From NCBI GenBank assembly GCA_013001145.1, contig JABDND010000131.1, positions 1 through 33,058 of the forward strand: 33,058 nucleotides of DNA. Direction: 5' to 3'. The stretch comes from Croceitalea sp. Its GTDB lineage: Bacteria; Bacteroidota; Bacteroidia; Flavobacteriales; Flavobacteriaceae. The translations under genes and the position numbers were made by a program. This document shows, piece by piece, positions 1 to 8,024 of this stretch. How positions within the stretch are numbered: the first letter of the stretch is position 1; every line of letters starts with the position of its first letter. The notes under the pieces are model-generated. The model saw nothing but the letters and a program-made list of their open reading frames with translations, did not search any database and was not told the DNA's origin.

Positions 1-892
1 TTCTGCCACCAAAATCAATGGCAACTTGCGCTAGACAGTCATCCATGGGCAAACAGAAACCATAACGTTCAATACCCAATTTATCGCTTAGGGCCGTTTG
101 AAAAACTTCGCCCAAAGCAATGGCCGTATCTTCAATAGTATGGTGTTCATCTACCTCTAGGTCTCCATTTACTTTAATAGATAGGTCCATTTGACCATGG
201 CGCGCTAGCTGATCCAACATATGATCAAAAAATGCAAGTCCCGTATGAATATCACTTTGGCCTTTTCCATCAAGATTCAATTCAATCTGAATATTCGTTT
301 CATTTGTTTTTCTATGGATGCCCGCCTTGCGTTGTTTTAATTTTAAAAATTCATAAATGCATTCCCAATCGTTGGACTGCAGGGTTATATGTACAGACAA
401 GTCATTCTCTGATATAGTGATTTCATCAGTTCCTAATTGCGTTTTATCATCAATAAATATTCCTTTTGCCCCTAAATTTTTAGCCAGCTCAATATCGGTT
501 AGTCGATCGCCAATAACAAAAGAGTTTTTTAAATCAAACTGATCGGTGAAATACCTCGTCAAAAGACCTGTGCCCGGTTTTCTGGTATTTGCCTTTTCTG
601 ACGGAAAAGTTTTATCTATCAATACCTCGCTAAATACAACGCCTTCGTTCTCAAAAGCAGCTAGTATAAAGTTATGTACTGGCCAAAAGGTATCTTCTGG
701 GAAGACATCCGTGCCCATACCGTCTTGATTGGTGATCATCACCAACTCGTAATCCAACTCTTTTGCAATTTTACCTAGATAAGTAAAAACCTTGGGGTAA
801 AATTCCAATTTATCGAAGGCGTCAATTTGCTCGTCTGCCGGTTCTTTAATCAACGTACCATCACGATCAATAAATAATACTTTTTTTGCCAT
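1..892 (-). CDS. hisB: Bifunctional histidinol-phosphatase / imidazoleglycerol-phosphate dehydratase (partial, 3' end off window)
   Basis: Translating the minus strand from the ATG at 892 gives about 297 residues that run off the left edge, so the C-terminus is missing. Residues 1-165 are a HAD phosphatase: the start reads MAKKVLFIDRDGTLI, with the catalytic Asp9-x-Asp11 pair, and a later VIGDRLTDIELA motif fits the metal-binding Asp region. The second half is IGP dehydratase, with FFDHMLDQLARHG and DEHHTIEDTAIALGE, the family's metal-ligand His motifs. The fusion carries out two late steps of histidine synthesis (dehydration of imidazole glycerol phosphate and dephosphorylation of histidinol phosphate) in the cytoplasm. 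Its ATG overlaps the hisC stop by one base (TGATG), indicating translational coupling. Remaining his genes probably follow beyond the edge. Confidence 0.96.
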   Translation of the reverse strand, partial: MAKKVLFIDRDGTLIKEPADEQIDAFDKLEFYPKVFTYLGKIAKELDYELVMITNQDGMGTDVFPEDTFWPVHNFILAAFENEGVVFSEVLIDKTFPSEKANTRKPGTGLLTRYFTDQFDLKNSFVIGDRLTDIELAKNLGAKGIFIDDKTQLGTDEITISENDLSVHITLQSNDWECIYEFLKLKQRKAGIHRKTNETNIQIELNLDGKGQSDIHTGLAFFDHMLDQLARHGQMDLSIKVNGDLEVDEHHTIEDTAIALGEVFQTALSDKLGIERYGFCLPMDDCLAQVAIDFGGR

Positions 893-1956
893 CAGATTAA
901 ATTCTTTAATGCGTCGATGAGTTTCTCATTTTCTTCCTGTTTGCCTACTGTTAGGCGTAATGTGTTATCACATAGCGGTTGGCTGCTTCTATTGCGCACC
1001 ACAATCCCTTGCTGTAGCAATTGTACATAGCGTAAATTGGCATCGTCAACCTTAACCAAAATAAAGTTGGCATCACTTTTATAAATGTGTTTTATACATG
1101 AAACTTGGGCTAGCTCATTTACCAAATAAGTGCGGTGTGCCAGTATTTCATTTATTTCGTTTTGGACCATGGTCATTTTTGACAATTTATCCAAAGCTTG
1201 TTTTTGCGTGAGTTCATTTACGTTATAGGGTGGCTTAATTTTTTTGAGGACATCAACAATTGTCTTTGAGGCATAACAGATGCCCAATCTTATAGCTGCC
1301 AGACCATAAGCTTTTGATAGGGTTTGGGTAACAATCAAGTTGGGAAATTCCGATAAACGCACAACCCATGATTCACTGGCGGCAAAATCAATGTACGCTT
1401 CATCAATGACCACGATTCCATTAAATTCATTGAGCAAGATTTCAATACGCCCCATTTCTAAACTATTACCTGTTGGGTTATTGGGAGAGCAAATAAAAAT
1501 CAATTTGGTTTGCTCATTGACAACCTGAAGTACTTGGTCGACATCAATTTCAAAATTGGGCAGCAGTAGCACGTCTTTATTGGCAATGGCGTTTGTTGCT
1601 GCCAATACCCCGTACATACCATAAGTGGGCGGCATGGTGATGACATTATCTACATTTGGTTCACAAAATGCCCTAAAAATGAGGTCCAAGACTTCATCAC
1701 TTCCATTGCCCAGCAATATTTGATCTACAGATATTTCTTTATTAATGGACAGGACCTTTTTCACCGCTCGCTGATGTGGGTCTGGATATCGATTAAGGCC
1801 ATTATCGAAGGGGTTTTCGTTGGCATCAATATAAACCATATCACCCTCTTGGGATATAAATTCATCCCTAGCTGAGGAATAAGGCTTCATGTTTTTCACA
1901 TTATCCCTAATGAGCTTATCAATATCAAACGGTGCTTTTTTTAACTGTTGTCCCAT
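892..1956 (-). CDS. hisC: Histidinol-phosphate aminotransferase
   Basis: A PLP-dependent fold-type I aminotransferase of 354 residues that transfers an amino group from glutamate to imidazole-acetol phosphate. Visible family features are DANENPF near residue 45, GNGSDEVLDL (PLP phosphate region), SPNNPTGN near 158, DEAYIDF near 185, and SQTLSKAYGLAAIRLG-like sequence with the Schiff-base lysine at about Lys215. I chose the ATG at 1956 (MGQQLKKAPFDI), 7 bases after the hisD stop. A longer reading begins with TTG at 1980, inside hisD, and adds only eight residues with no family support. The stop overlaps the hisB start. Confidence 0.96.
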   Translation of the reverse strand: MGQQLKKAPFDIDKLIRDNVKNMKPYSSARDEFISQEGDMVYIDANENPFDNGLNRYPDPHQRAVKKVLSINKEISVDQILLGNGSDEVLDLIFRAFCEPNVDNVITMPPTYGMYGVLAATNAIANKDVLLLPNFEIDVDQVLQVVNEQTKLIFICSPNNPTGNSLEMGRIEILLNEFNGIVVIDEAYIDFAASESWVVRLSEFPNLIVTQTLSKAYGLAAIRLGICYASKTIVDVLKKIKPPYNVNELTQKQALDKLSKMTMVQNEINEILAHRTYLVNELAQVSCIKHIYKSDANFILVKVDDANLRYVQLLQQGIVVRNRSSQPLCDNTLRLTVGKQEENEKLIDALKNLI

Positions 1957-1963
1957 GATTTGA

Positions 1964-3256
1964 TTATGAATTCTCTTCAATTTCCTTTAATCGCAAACTT
2001 ACAGCATTCTTATGGGCCTGAAGCCCTTCGGCCTCTGCCATGATTTCAATTGTGCGGCCCAATTTAAGCAGTCCTTGCTTATTTAGTTTTTGAAAGGTCA
2101 TTTGCTTTAAAAAACTATCTAAGTTTACCCCACTATATTGTTTGGCATAACCATTGGTCGGTAGGGTATGATTGGTGCCAGATGCATAATCACCAGCACT
2201 TTCCGGGGTGTAATTTCCTATAAATACCGAGCCTGCATTGATTGTATTTTCTACGTAAAAATCTTCGTTGTCAACACAGACAATATAATGTTCGGGGCCG
2301 TATTCATTGATTATTTCCAAGGCCAATGCATCATTCTCAACATAAATCAAACGGCTGTTGGCTATTGCTTTTTCTGCAATATCCCGTCTGGGCAAAGAAG
2401 CTATTTGGGCATAGATTTCAGTTTCTACCTTATCTATCAATGCTTTTGAGGTGCTCACCAAAATAACCTGGCTATCGGCCCCATGTTCGGCTTGACTCAG
2501 CAAATCGGATGCAACAAAGGCCGGATTGGCGGTATCATCGGCAACGACCAACAGTTCACTTGGGCCCGCAGGCATATCTATGGCGATGCCATATTTGGTC
2601 GCCATTTGCTTGGCAACAGTCACAAACTGATTTCCAGGACCAAATATTTTATACACTTTGGGCACAGAGGCCGTGCCAAATGTCATTGCGGCTATGGCCT
2701 GGATACCCCCTACTTTAAGCACTTTTGTCACTCCACATAATTTAGCGGTATACAGTATGGCATTGTTGAGTTGCCCTTTCTTATTGGGAGGACTGCAAAG
2801 TACAATTTCTTTGCACCCCGCAATTTTTGCAGGTATGCCTAACATCAATATGGTCGAAAACAAAGGTGCCGTACCACCAGGAATGTACAGCCCCACTTTT
2901 TCTATGGGTCTTTTTTCTTGCCAACAGCTTACCCCAGGCATGGTCTCTACCATGACCTTATCTGTTTTTTGTGCCAGGTGAAAGACTTCAATATTGGATT
3001 TGGCCTGTTGAATTGCATCTTTCAACTGGGGCGACAATTCATTTTCGGCAGTTTCAAATTCTTGCGGCTTTACCAATATGTCATCAAGATCAACCCCATC
3101 AAATTTTTTGGTAAAGGTTGCCACAGCGGAATCGCCTTCATTCTTAACCTTGTTAAAAACGGAGCTTACGGTTCCCTCGATGGCTTCAAACGATTGGGTT
3201 GGGCGCGACATTAATGATGACCAGGATGATTTTGGTGGATTAAATATTTTCTGCAT
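1964..3256 (-). CDS. hisD: Histidinol dehydrogenase
   Basis: A 430-residue NAD- and zinc-dependent enzyme for the last two oxidations, L-histidinol to L-histidine. Sequence signs are GLYIPGGTAPLFSTILM around residue 120, DMPAGPSELLVVAD, LLSQAEHGADSQ (Gln and His zinc ligands in the family), and near the C-terminus NYTPESAGDYASGTNHTLPT, which carries the Asp and His used in metal binding and catalysis. Length is normal for the family. The ATG at 3256 overlaps the TAA of hisG by one base, so hisG and hisD are likely translationally coupled. Confidence 0.97.
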   Translation of the reverse strand: MQKIFNPPKSSWSSLMSRPTQSFEAIEGTVSSVFNKVKNEGDSAVATFTKKFDGVDLDDILVKPQEFETAENELSPQLKDAIQQAKSNIEVFHLAQKTDKVMVETMPGVSCWQEKRPIEKVGLYIPGGTAPLFSTILMLGIPAKIAGCKEIVLCSPPNKKGQLNNAILYTAKLCGVTKVLKVGGIQAIAAMTFGTASVPKVYKIFGPGNQFVTVAKQMATKYGIAIDMPAGPSELLVVADDTANPAFVASDLLSQAEHGADSQVILVSTSKALIDKVETEIYAQIASLPRRDIAEKAIANSRLIYVENDALALEIINEYGPEHYIVCVDNEDFYVENTINAGSVFIGNYTPESAGDYASGTNHTLPTNGYAKQYSGVNLDSFLKQMTFQKLNKQGLLKLGRTIEIMAEAEGLQAHKNAVSLRLKEIEENS

Positions 3257-4113
3257 TACATAACCATTTTTTCTATTGGACAGACCAAAATTCCCTCAGC
3301 ACCAGCCAACTTCAATTCATCAATAACCTCCCAGAACTTATCTTTATTGATGACCGTATGAACAGAGCTCCAGCCTTCTTCTGCCAAGGGTAAAACTGTA
3401 GGACTGCGCATGCCTGGTAAAACAGCTATGATTTCTTTCAATTTGTCATTAGGGGCGTTCATCAATACATATTTGTTTTGCCTTGCCTGTAAAACAGATT
3501 TAATTCGAAATTGAAGTTTGGCAAGTATTTTTATACGCTCTGCTGTAATTTTTGGCGAGACGGCCAATACAGCTTCGCTTTTCAAAAGCACTTCAACCTC
3601 TTTTAAATTATTCTTGAACAAAGTGCTTCCGCTGGAAACAATATCGCAAATAGCATCTGCAAGACCTATGTTAGGAGCAATCTCTACCGATCCATTAATA
3701 ATGTGCAAATCGGCATTAATACCTTTTTTCTTTAAATATTTATTTACCGTATTCGGATAAGACGTCGCGATACGCTTGCCTTCAAAGTCTTTAAAGGAAT
3801 TATATTTAAAAGCCTTGGGTACGGCCATGGATACTTTGCATTTTGAAAAATTAAGTTTTTCGGTGATTGTGATACCCTCTCCTTTCTCAAATAATACATT
3901 CTCACCTATTATGGCCACATCGACGACGCCGTCCAACAAATATTGGGGAATATCGCCATTGCGCAGATAAAACAATTCCAATGGAAAGTTTCGTGAATTG
4001 GCCTTTAATTGATCTTTACCATTATCGATGGCAATACCGCATTCATTTAATATTTGCAAAGAGTCTTGGTTCAATCGGCCACTTTTTTGTACGGCAATTC
4101 TAATTTTAGTCAT
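3256..4113 (-). CDS. hisG: ATP phosphoribosyltransferase, long form
   Basis: First enzyme of histidine synthesis, condensing ATP and PRPP. From the ATG at 4113 the protein is 285 residues beginning MTKIRIAVQKSGRLN, the standard HisG N-terminus. Length and the C-terminal segment (GWSSVHTVINKDKFWEVIDELK then ILVCPIEKMVM) match the long form with a C-terminal ACT-like domain that binds histidine for feedback inhibition, so no separate HisZ is expected. An open frame extends upstream to a TTG at 4152, but those extra residues read through the attenuator hairpin and are rejected. The gene lies 13 bases past the terminator T-run, so its transcription depends on antitermination. Confidence 0.96.
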   Translation of the reverse strand: MTKIRIAVQKSGRLNQDSLQILNECGIAIDNGKDQLKANSRNFPLELFYLRNGDIPQYLLDGVVDVAIIGENVLFEKGEGITITEKLNFSKCKVSMAVPKAFKYNSFKDFEGKRIATSYPNTVNKYLKKKGINADLHIINGSVEIAPNIGLADAICDIVSSGSTLFKNNLKEVEVLLKSEAVLAVSPKITAERIKILAKLQFRIKSVLQARQNKYVLMNAPNDKLKEIIAVLPGMRSPTVLPLAEEGWSSVHTVINKDKFWEVIDELKLAGAEGILVCPIEKMVM

Positions 4114-4126
4114 AGCACTTTGTTCA

Positions 4127-4158
4127 ATTAAAAAACCCGTTTGATTGCTCAAACGGGT
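4127..4158 (-). terminator. Rho-independent terminator of the his attenuator
   Basis: On the minus strand a perfect 10-bp stem (ACCCGTTTGA, 4158-4149, with TCAAACGGGT, 4144-4135) closes a 4-base loop and is followed directly by a run of six T and then AATT. It lies between the His-rich leader peptide and hisG, so it does not end an upstream gene. Its 5' arm can alternatively pair with leader bases 4203-4192, which is what an attenuator needs. Confidence 0.9.
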
Positions 4159-4189
4159 CTAGAATTATTTTGAAATACACAAAATATCG

Positions 4190-4243
4190 TTACCTCGCCT
4201 GAGCGCAGTTATCGATATGATGATGTGTATTTAAAGTTCTCAT
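4190..4243 (-). CDS. hisL: Histidine operon leader peptide
   Basis: A 17-codon frame reading MRTLNTHHHIDNCAQAR then TAA. The three consecutive His codons (all CAT, 4217-4225) are the hallmark of a leader peptide that senses charged histidyl-tRNA. It sits 32 bases upstream of the terminator stem and 76 bases before hisG. The last four codons and stop overlap the sequence that can form an antiterminator. The codon choice and position make coincidence unlikely. The symbol is used by analogy with enterobacterial hisL; there is no sequence homology claim. Too short to be found by ordinary gene callers. Confidence 0.87.
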   Translation of the reverse strand: MRTLNTHHHIDNCAQAR

Positions 4244-4276
4244 TAAGTCGTAAAATTAAAATATAATTATTAGACA

Positions 4277-4305
4277 AAAAAGTAATTTTTAGTTATTTCC
4301 CAAAA
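4277..4305 (-). promoter_or_regulatory. Candidate his operon promoter
   Basis: On the minus strand TTTTG (4305-4301), a 16-base spacer and TACTTTTT (4284-4277, seven of eight matches to TAnnTTTG) form a Bacteroidota-type promoter about 35 bases before the leader peptide ATG. It overlaps the 3' end of the upstream SPFH gene. Read-through from that gene is an alternative source of the transcript. Confidence 0.35.
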
Positions 4306-5104
4306 TAAGAGGCAGACCAGCATCACCCGAACCAACCACCACCACTTTAGCATTGGGTGATTTGGCAAGTTCCAAGGTGGCTTCTATACCTTTGTCTTGA
4401 AGTATTTTGTCGGTTAATGAAGCACTCAGAATTTTGTTGGCATCGGCCTTACCTTGTGCCTCAATAATTTGGCGCTGTGCTTCTTTATCGGCAGTGATAA
4501 GTCTAAACTCGTATTCCAACGACTCTTGTTCTTGTTTCAATTTACGTTCAATAGCTTCTTTGATGGTTGGAGGCAATGTAACATCCCTTACCAGCACTTC
4601 ATTGAGTTGAATGTATTGACCGTCAACGATTTTCTTGGTTTCCTCATAAATTTCTGCCTGGATGGCATCGCGCTTGCTTGAATATAATTGTTCGGGCGTA
4701 TATCTACCTACAACGCTTCGGGCGGCTGACCTTATGGTCGGCAATAATACCCTTTGTACATAGGCCTCCCCTTTTTCTTGGTGTAGTTTGCCCAAAGATT
4801 CATATTTGGGCTCAAACCATGCAGAGGCATCTAATTTGATTTCAAGGCCATTTGAAGATAGCACTTGCATTTTCTCGAACACCTCTTGTTGCCTTACTTC
4901 ATATACAAAGACTTTGTTCCAAGGTGCCACAATATGAAAACCTTCACCTAAAGGTGGCGCATCTGTAACCACTCCGCCCCCAAAGGTTTTGTATAAAACG
5001 CCAGCCTCACCGGAACCGATGGTAACTGCTGATTTTGAAATTAAAATAACCAATACGATAATAATGAAAATTGCGGGTAGCGCAATTTTGGGTAATCTGT
5101 CCAT
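4289..5104 (-). CDS. SPFH/band-7 (prohibitin-like) membrane-anchored protein
   Basis: A 271-residue protein with one N-terminal hydrophobic segment (about residues 8-24), then GSGEAGVLYKTFGGG and the SPFH/band-7 domain (about 30-205), with a charged Glu/Lys/Gln-rich helix likely to be coiled coil at about 190-235. Stomatin/prohibitin relatives assemble into large rings on membranes and influence protease activity or membrane organisation; the partner here is unknown. It starts 12 bases after the stop of the VWA membrane protein, so the two are probably co-transcribed with fabG. Family assignment is firm, specific role is not. Confidence 0.88.
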   Translation of the reverse strand: MDRLPKIALPAIFIIIVLVILISKSAVTIGSGEAGVLYKTFGGGVVTDAPPLGEGFHIVAPWNKVFVYEVRQQEVFEKMQVLSSNGLEIKLDASAWFEPKYESLGKLHQEKGEAYVQRVLLPTIRSAARSVVGRYTPEQLYSSKRDAIQAEIYEETKKIVDGQYIQLNEVLVRDVTLPPTIKEAIERKLKQEQESLEYEFRLITADKEAQRQIIEAQGKADANKILSASLTDKILQDKGIEATLELAKSPNAKVVVVGSGDAGLPLILGNN

Positions 5105-5116
5105 AAATTCTCTTTT

Positions 5117-7147
5117 TTATAATAATCCGTTATACTTTCTGATAAACCACTCTGCGGCCAAGCTCAAGGCCATAAAAGCCAACAAAATGCGAAAATCTAT
5201 TAAAGATACTACATTTTCCTTGCTTTTTTCCACTGGAGTGAACCTATTGTCTTTCATTAAAAAATCTACCATACCAGAAGCATTGTCAGGATAAAAAACC
5301 TGACCACCGGTTCTTGCTGCCAAACGTTCCAATTTTTGATAATTGGCAGAAAGAAACTGTTTTTCCAAATCATAATCCAAGATCAGAAAACTTCCAGATT
5401 TAGAGCGCTTGTCTTTCTTTGACATTACCGTAAAGGAATAGTTGCCCGCTGGCAAATCACTTAAATCCACTTCATAATAATTGTTTTGCAACAACATGGG
5501 AATTTCACGCACGAAGCCATTATCCGCTTTTCTAATCGTACAAAACAAGGTTGCATTGGTATCAAAATTGTAAAGCTCGTCAAAATAGGAGGCTCTAATA
5601 TTTGCTTCAGAGCTATTTTGATAAACAGTGCTATAGGTAAGTGTCAATCGCTCCTTCTGTTGGTCCTCGGACAAAAAGAATAGAATCTTACCCATAAATG
5701 AATCAAATGATTCAAAACTTTGCTCATTTCGGTATGCTTGCAATCGCCATTTCCAGCTATTTTCTCCCAAAAGAACCACTTCTTGCGCACCTTTTTTATT
5801 GATCAGAAACATTAGTGGGTCATCAAGTGACACCCCTTTAATCTCTTGTGTTATCAAAACTTCATGAGGCAGGGTAACCAAAACATCCCCCAGATGGCTA
5901 TCGAGCGGTGGATAATTTTCCATTCCAAAGCCGCCCAAATCAAAGAGGTCAAATCCTTTATTCAATTGTGGTAAAATTTCTTCCGTTTGATCAAAAACTT
6001 CTTTGGAAAAACTGGATTGGATATTGTTGAGAAATTCCCAATCCGTTTGGGTACCCGTAATCGTGAACCTATTGGAACCTCTTTTCTCTAAAATTTCATA
6101 TAAAGAAGCAAATGAGGTATTGGGTTGGTACAAAATAAATATATCTGTGGCGTCCAATAATTGGTTATTAATATTAGGGGAGGTCAATGTCACTTTACGT
6201 TGTTCATTGGCTTCAATTGATTTTTTAAGCATACCCAAATCAGGATGGTTAATTGATGATACCAAGGTGACATTTGTTTTTTCATCAATCACTTCGATGG
6301 CGACAAGTTTTGAATTATTGCTTGTGTTCTTTTCGTTTTTCAGAGGACTCAATTCTACCTTAAGTGTATTTATCCCTACATCAGTCGCTTCCAATAAAGT
6401 ATTAATGGTTGCATTATTACTGCTTTTTCCCAGAGCTACGGTTTTTCTAAATAATACACGACCCTTACTCGAGATTTTCAAAAGTGTACTAATGTTTTGG
6501 TCACCGTAATAAGATAGGTTTACCTCTATTGGAAATTTGTTTTTTAAGAAGGCATATTTGTTTAAATTGATTTCCCCTAAATTTATGTCCTCATAAGCTG
6601 TTGTGTCGCCTACAACAATCGGAAAAACAGTTATGTTATCACTTAAACTTTTGAATTCATAATCCGTTCCCAAGGTTTGGTTACCATCAGTAATAAGGGC
6701 CACAGCAGTTTTGGTCGTACCATATATTTCATTGACGGTTTGTAATGCATTGGCAATATTGGAGGTTTCGGCAGTGAAGTCTATGCTGTCGTTCACTTCC
6801 AATCTTTGGCCAAACGTATAGGAATTCAATTTGAATGAATTTGATAGTCGGTTATTTTGAACCAATTGACCACTCGCCGATTGAGCCTCGTCACCACCTA
6901 ATAAGACGGGAACCGATTTAGAATTATCCACCAGTAGCACCAAGTTTGGTTTTTCGAGAATAAATTCCTTTTTGGAAAATTTAGGGTTGATCAATAGCAA
7001 GATGCCTGCAAAAATCGTTAGAAAGCGAATTACACCCAACAGTGCATTTAACTTGGTCCTTTTTGCCTTAAAATAGTACTGAAATAGCATAAGGCCAAGC
7101 GAAATAATGGCCGCTAATAAAATTAACAAAAACGTGTTTGTTTGCAT
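5117..7147 (-). CDS. VWA-domain membrane protein
   Basis: A 676-residue protein with two N-terminal hydrophobic helices (about residues 6-24 and 36-53), then a von Willebrand factor A-like domain whose MIDAS motif DNSKS is visible at residues 74-78 and a second metal-site motif ITDGNQT near 160. A long beta-rich extracytoplasmic region follows, and a final helix lies near 650-667 (FRILLAFMALSLAAEWFI). This layout is common in Bacteroidota membrane proteins related to Bat/aerotolerance-type VWA proteins, but I cannot assign a precise function. It starts 28 bases after the fabG stop and is followed closely by the SPFH gene, suggesting a shared operon and possibly a shared membrane complex. Confidence 0.85.
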   Translation of the reverse strand: MQTNTFLLILLAAIISLGLMLFQYYFKAKRTKLNALLGVIRFLTIFAGILLLINPKFSKKEFILEKPNLVLLVDNSKSVPVLLGGDEAQSASGQLVQNNRLSNSFKLNSYTFGQRLEVNDSIDFTAETSNIANALQTVNEIYGTTKTAVALITDGNQTLGTDYEFKSLSDNITVFPIVVGDTTAYEDINLGEINLNKYAFLKNKFPIEVNLSYYGDQNISTLLKISSKGRVLFRKTVALGKSSNNATINTLLEATDVGINTLKVELSPLKNEKNTSNNSKLVAIEVIDEKTNVTLVSSINHPDLGMLKKSIEANEQRKVTLTSPNINNQLLDATDIFILYQPNTSFASLYEILEKRGSNRFTITGTQTDWEFLNNIQSSFSKEVFDQTEEILPQLNKGFDLFDLGGFGMENYPPLDSHLGDVLVTLPHEVLITQEIKGVSLDDPLMFLINKKGAQEVVLLGENSWKWRLQAYRNEQSFESFDSFMGKILFFLSEDQQKERLTLTYSTVYQNSSEANIRASYFDELYNFDTNATLFCTIRKADNGFVREIPMLLQNNYYEVDLSDLPAGNYSFTVMSKKDKRSKSGSFLILDYDLEKQFLSANYQKLERLAARTGGQVFYPDNASGMVDFLMKDNRFTPVEKSKENVVSLIDFRILLAFMALSLAAEWFIRKYNGLL

Positions 7148-7175
7148 ATTCGCTTATCGATGGGCCATGTTGGGT

Positions 7176-7922
7176 TTAGGTCAACATTCCCCCGTCAACA
7201 TTGAGTACCTGACCGGTTATGTAGGCCGACAAGTCGGAAGCCAAGAATAGACAGGCATTGGCCACATCTTCAGGCGAACCGCCTCTTTTTAATGGAATAC
7301 CATCTCGCCAGCCCTGTACTGTTTTTTCATCCAATTTATCGGTCATTTCAGTTTCAATAAATCCAGGTGCAATGGCATTGCAGCGAATGTTTCTTGAACC
7401 GAGTTCCAAAGCTACAGATTTTGTAAAGCCAATCATACCTGCCTTTGAAGCGGCATAGTTGGTTTGGCCCGCATTGCCCTTTACGCCTACCACACTGCTC
7501 ATATTGATAATGGATCCTTTTCGTTGTTTTAAAAGGGTGCGCTGTACCGCTTTGGTCATATTGAAGACGGATTTCAAATTGGTTTCGATTACCTGGTCAA
7601 AGTCATCTTCACCCATCCGCATCAGTAGATTGTCTTTGGTTATTCCTGCATTATTGATTAGTACATCTATACCACCAAAATCTTCGAGAACGGCGGCAAC
7701 CAATTTCTCTGACTCTTCAAAACTTGCCGCATTGCTTTTATACGCCTTGGCTTTCACACCTAAGGCGGTTAATTCCTTTTCGAGGGCAATAGCTGGGGCT
7801 TCACTTGAACTGTAAGTAAATGCTACATTGGCACCGTGTTTTGCAAATACTTCGGCAATGCCTTTGCCTATTCCGCGGCTTGCACCGGTAATGATGACGT
7901 TCTTATTTTCGAGTAGTTTCAT
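7176..7922 (-). CDS. fabG: 3-oxoacyl-[acyl-carrier-protein] reductase
   Basis: A 248-residue short-chain dehydrogenase that reduces 3-ketoacyl-ACP with NADPH in fatty acid elongation. The nucleotide-binding TGASRGIG is at residues 12-19, NNAG near 90, the catalytic Asn at 115, Ser at 142/143, Tyr156 and Lys160 (YAASK), and the C-terminus ITGQVLNVDGGM is typical of FabG. Length and motifs are standard. It begins a unit with the VWA and SPFH genes, and follows the sucD terminator and a perfect -7 promoter box. Other SDR reductases are possible but the overall sequence reads as FabG. Confidence 0.93.
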   Translation of the reverse strand: MKLLENKNVIITGASRGIGKGIAEVFAKHGANVAFTYSSSEAPAIALEKELTALGVKAKAYKSNAASFEESEKLVAAVLEDFGGIDVLINNAGITKDNLLMRMGEDDFDQVIETNLKSVFNMTKAVQRTLLKQRKGSIINMSSVVGVKGNAGQTNYAASKAGMIGFTKSVALELGSRNIRCNAIAPGFIETEMTDKLDEKTVQGWRDGIPLKRGGSPEDVANACLFLASDLSAYITGQVLNVDGGMLT

Positions 7923-7946
7923 TTAAATGATTTTATTGGCTTCTTT

Positions 7947-7954
7947 CAAATATA
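7947..7954 (-). promoter_or_regulatory. Promoter -7 box for fabG
   Basis: TATATTTG on the minus strand matches the Bacteroidota -7 consensus TAnnTTTG exactly, 24 bases before the fabG ATG and just after the sucD terminator. No clear -33 TTTG is visible. Confidence 0.45.
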
Positions 7955-7974
7955 CGTGTTGTGTGGATTTTTAA

Positions 7975-8004
7975 AATAAAAAAATCCCGATTGTATCGGG
8001 ATTT
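7975..8004 (-). terminator. Rho-independent terminator after sucD
   Basis: On the minus strand a perfect 10-bp stem (AAATCCCGAT with ATCGGGATTT, 8004-7995 and 7991-7982) closes a 3-base loop and is followed by a T-rich tract. It begins 20 bases past the sucD stop and separates sucD from fabG. Confidence 0.92.
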
Positions 8005-8024
8005 ATAAAAGATTTAACTGAAAT

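Larger units (their letters stand above)
4127..4243 (-). promoter_or_regulatory. his operon transcription attenuator (leader RNA)
   Basis: The whole switch can be read off. The leader RNA segment CTCAGGCGAGGT (4203-4192) pairs with ACCCGTTTGAG (4158-4148), giving 11 pairs including two G-U, with one bulged A. That pairing uses the 5' arm of the terminator and so excludes it. Inference: when histidyl-tRNA is scarce, a ribosome stalled at the first His codons leaves 4203-4192 free, the antiterminator forms and hisGDCB is transcribed. When histidine is plentiful, the ribosome reaches the TAA at 4190-4192, covers that segment and the terminator forms. No folding software was used. Confidence 0.83.

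Noticed and set aside
1957-1980. TTG start of hisC at 1980
   Set aside because: It lies inside hisD; the ATG at 1956 fits the family and the 7-base spacing.
4114-4152. N-terminal extension of hisG (13 codons from a TTG at 4152)
   Set aside because: It reads through the attenuator hairpin and T-run and does not match the HisG N-terminus, which starts at the ATG at 4113.
6003-6509. 168-codon plus-strand frame inside the VWA gene
   Set aside because: Antisense shadow with no recognisable domain; the minus-strand gene has clear motifs.
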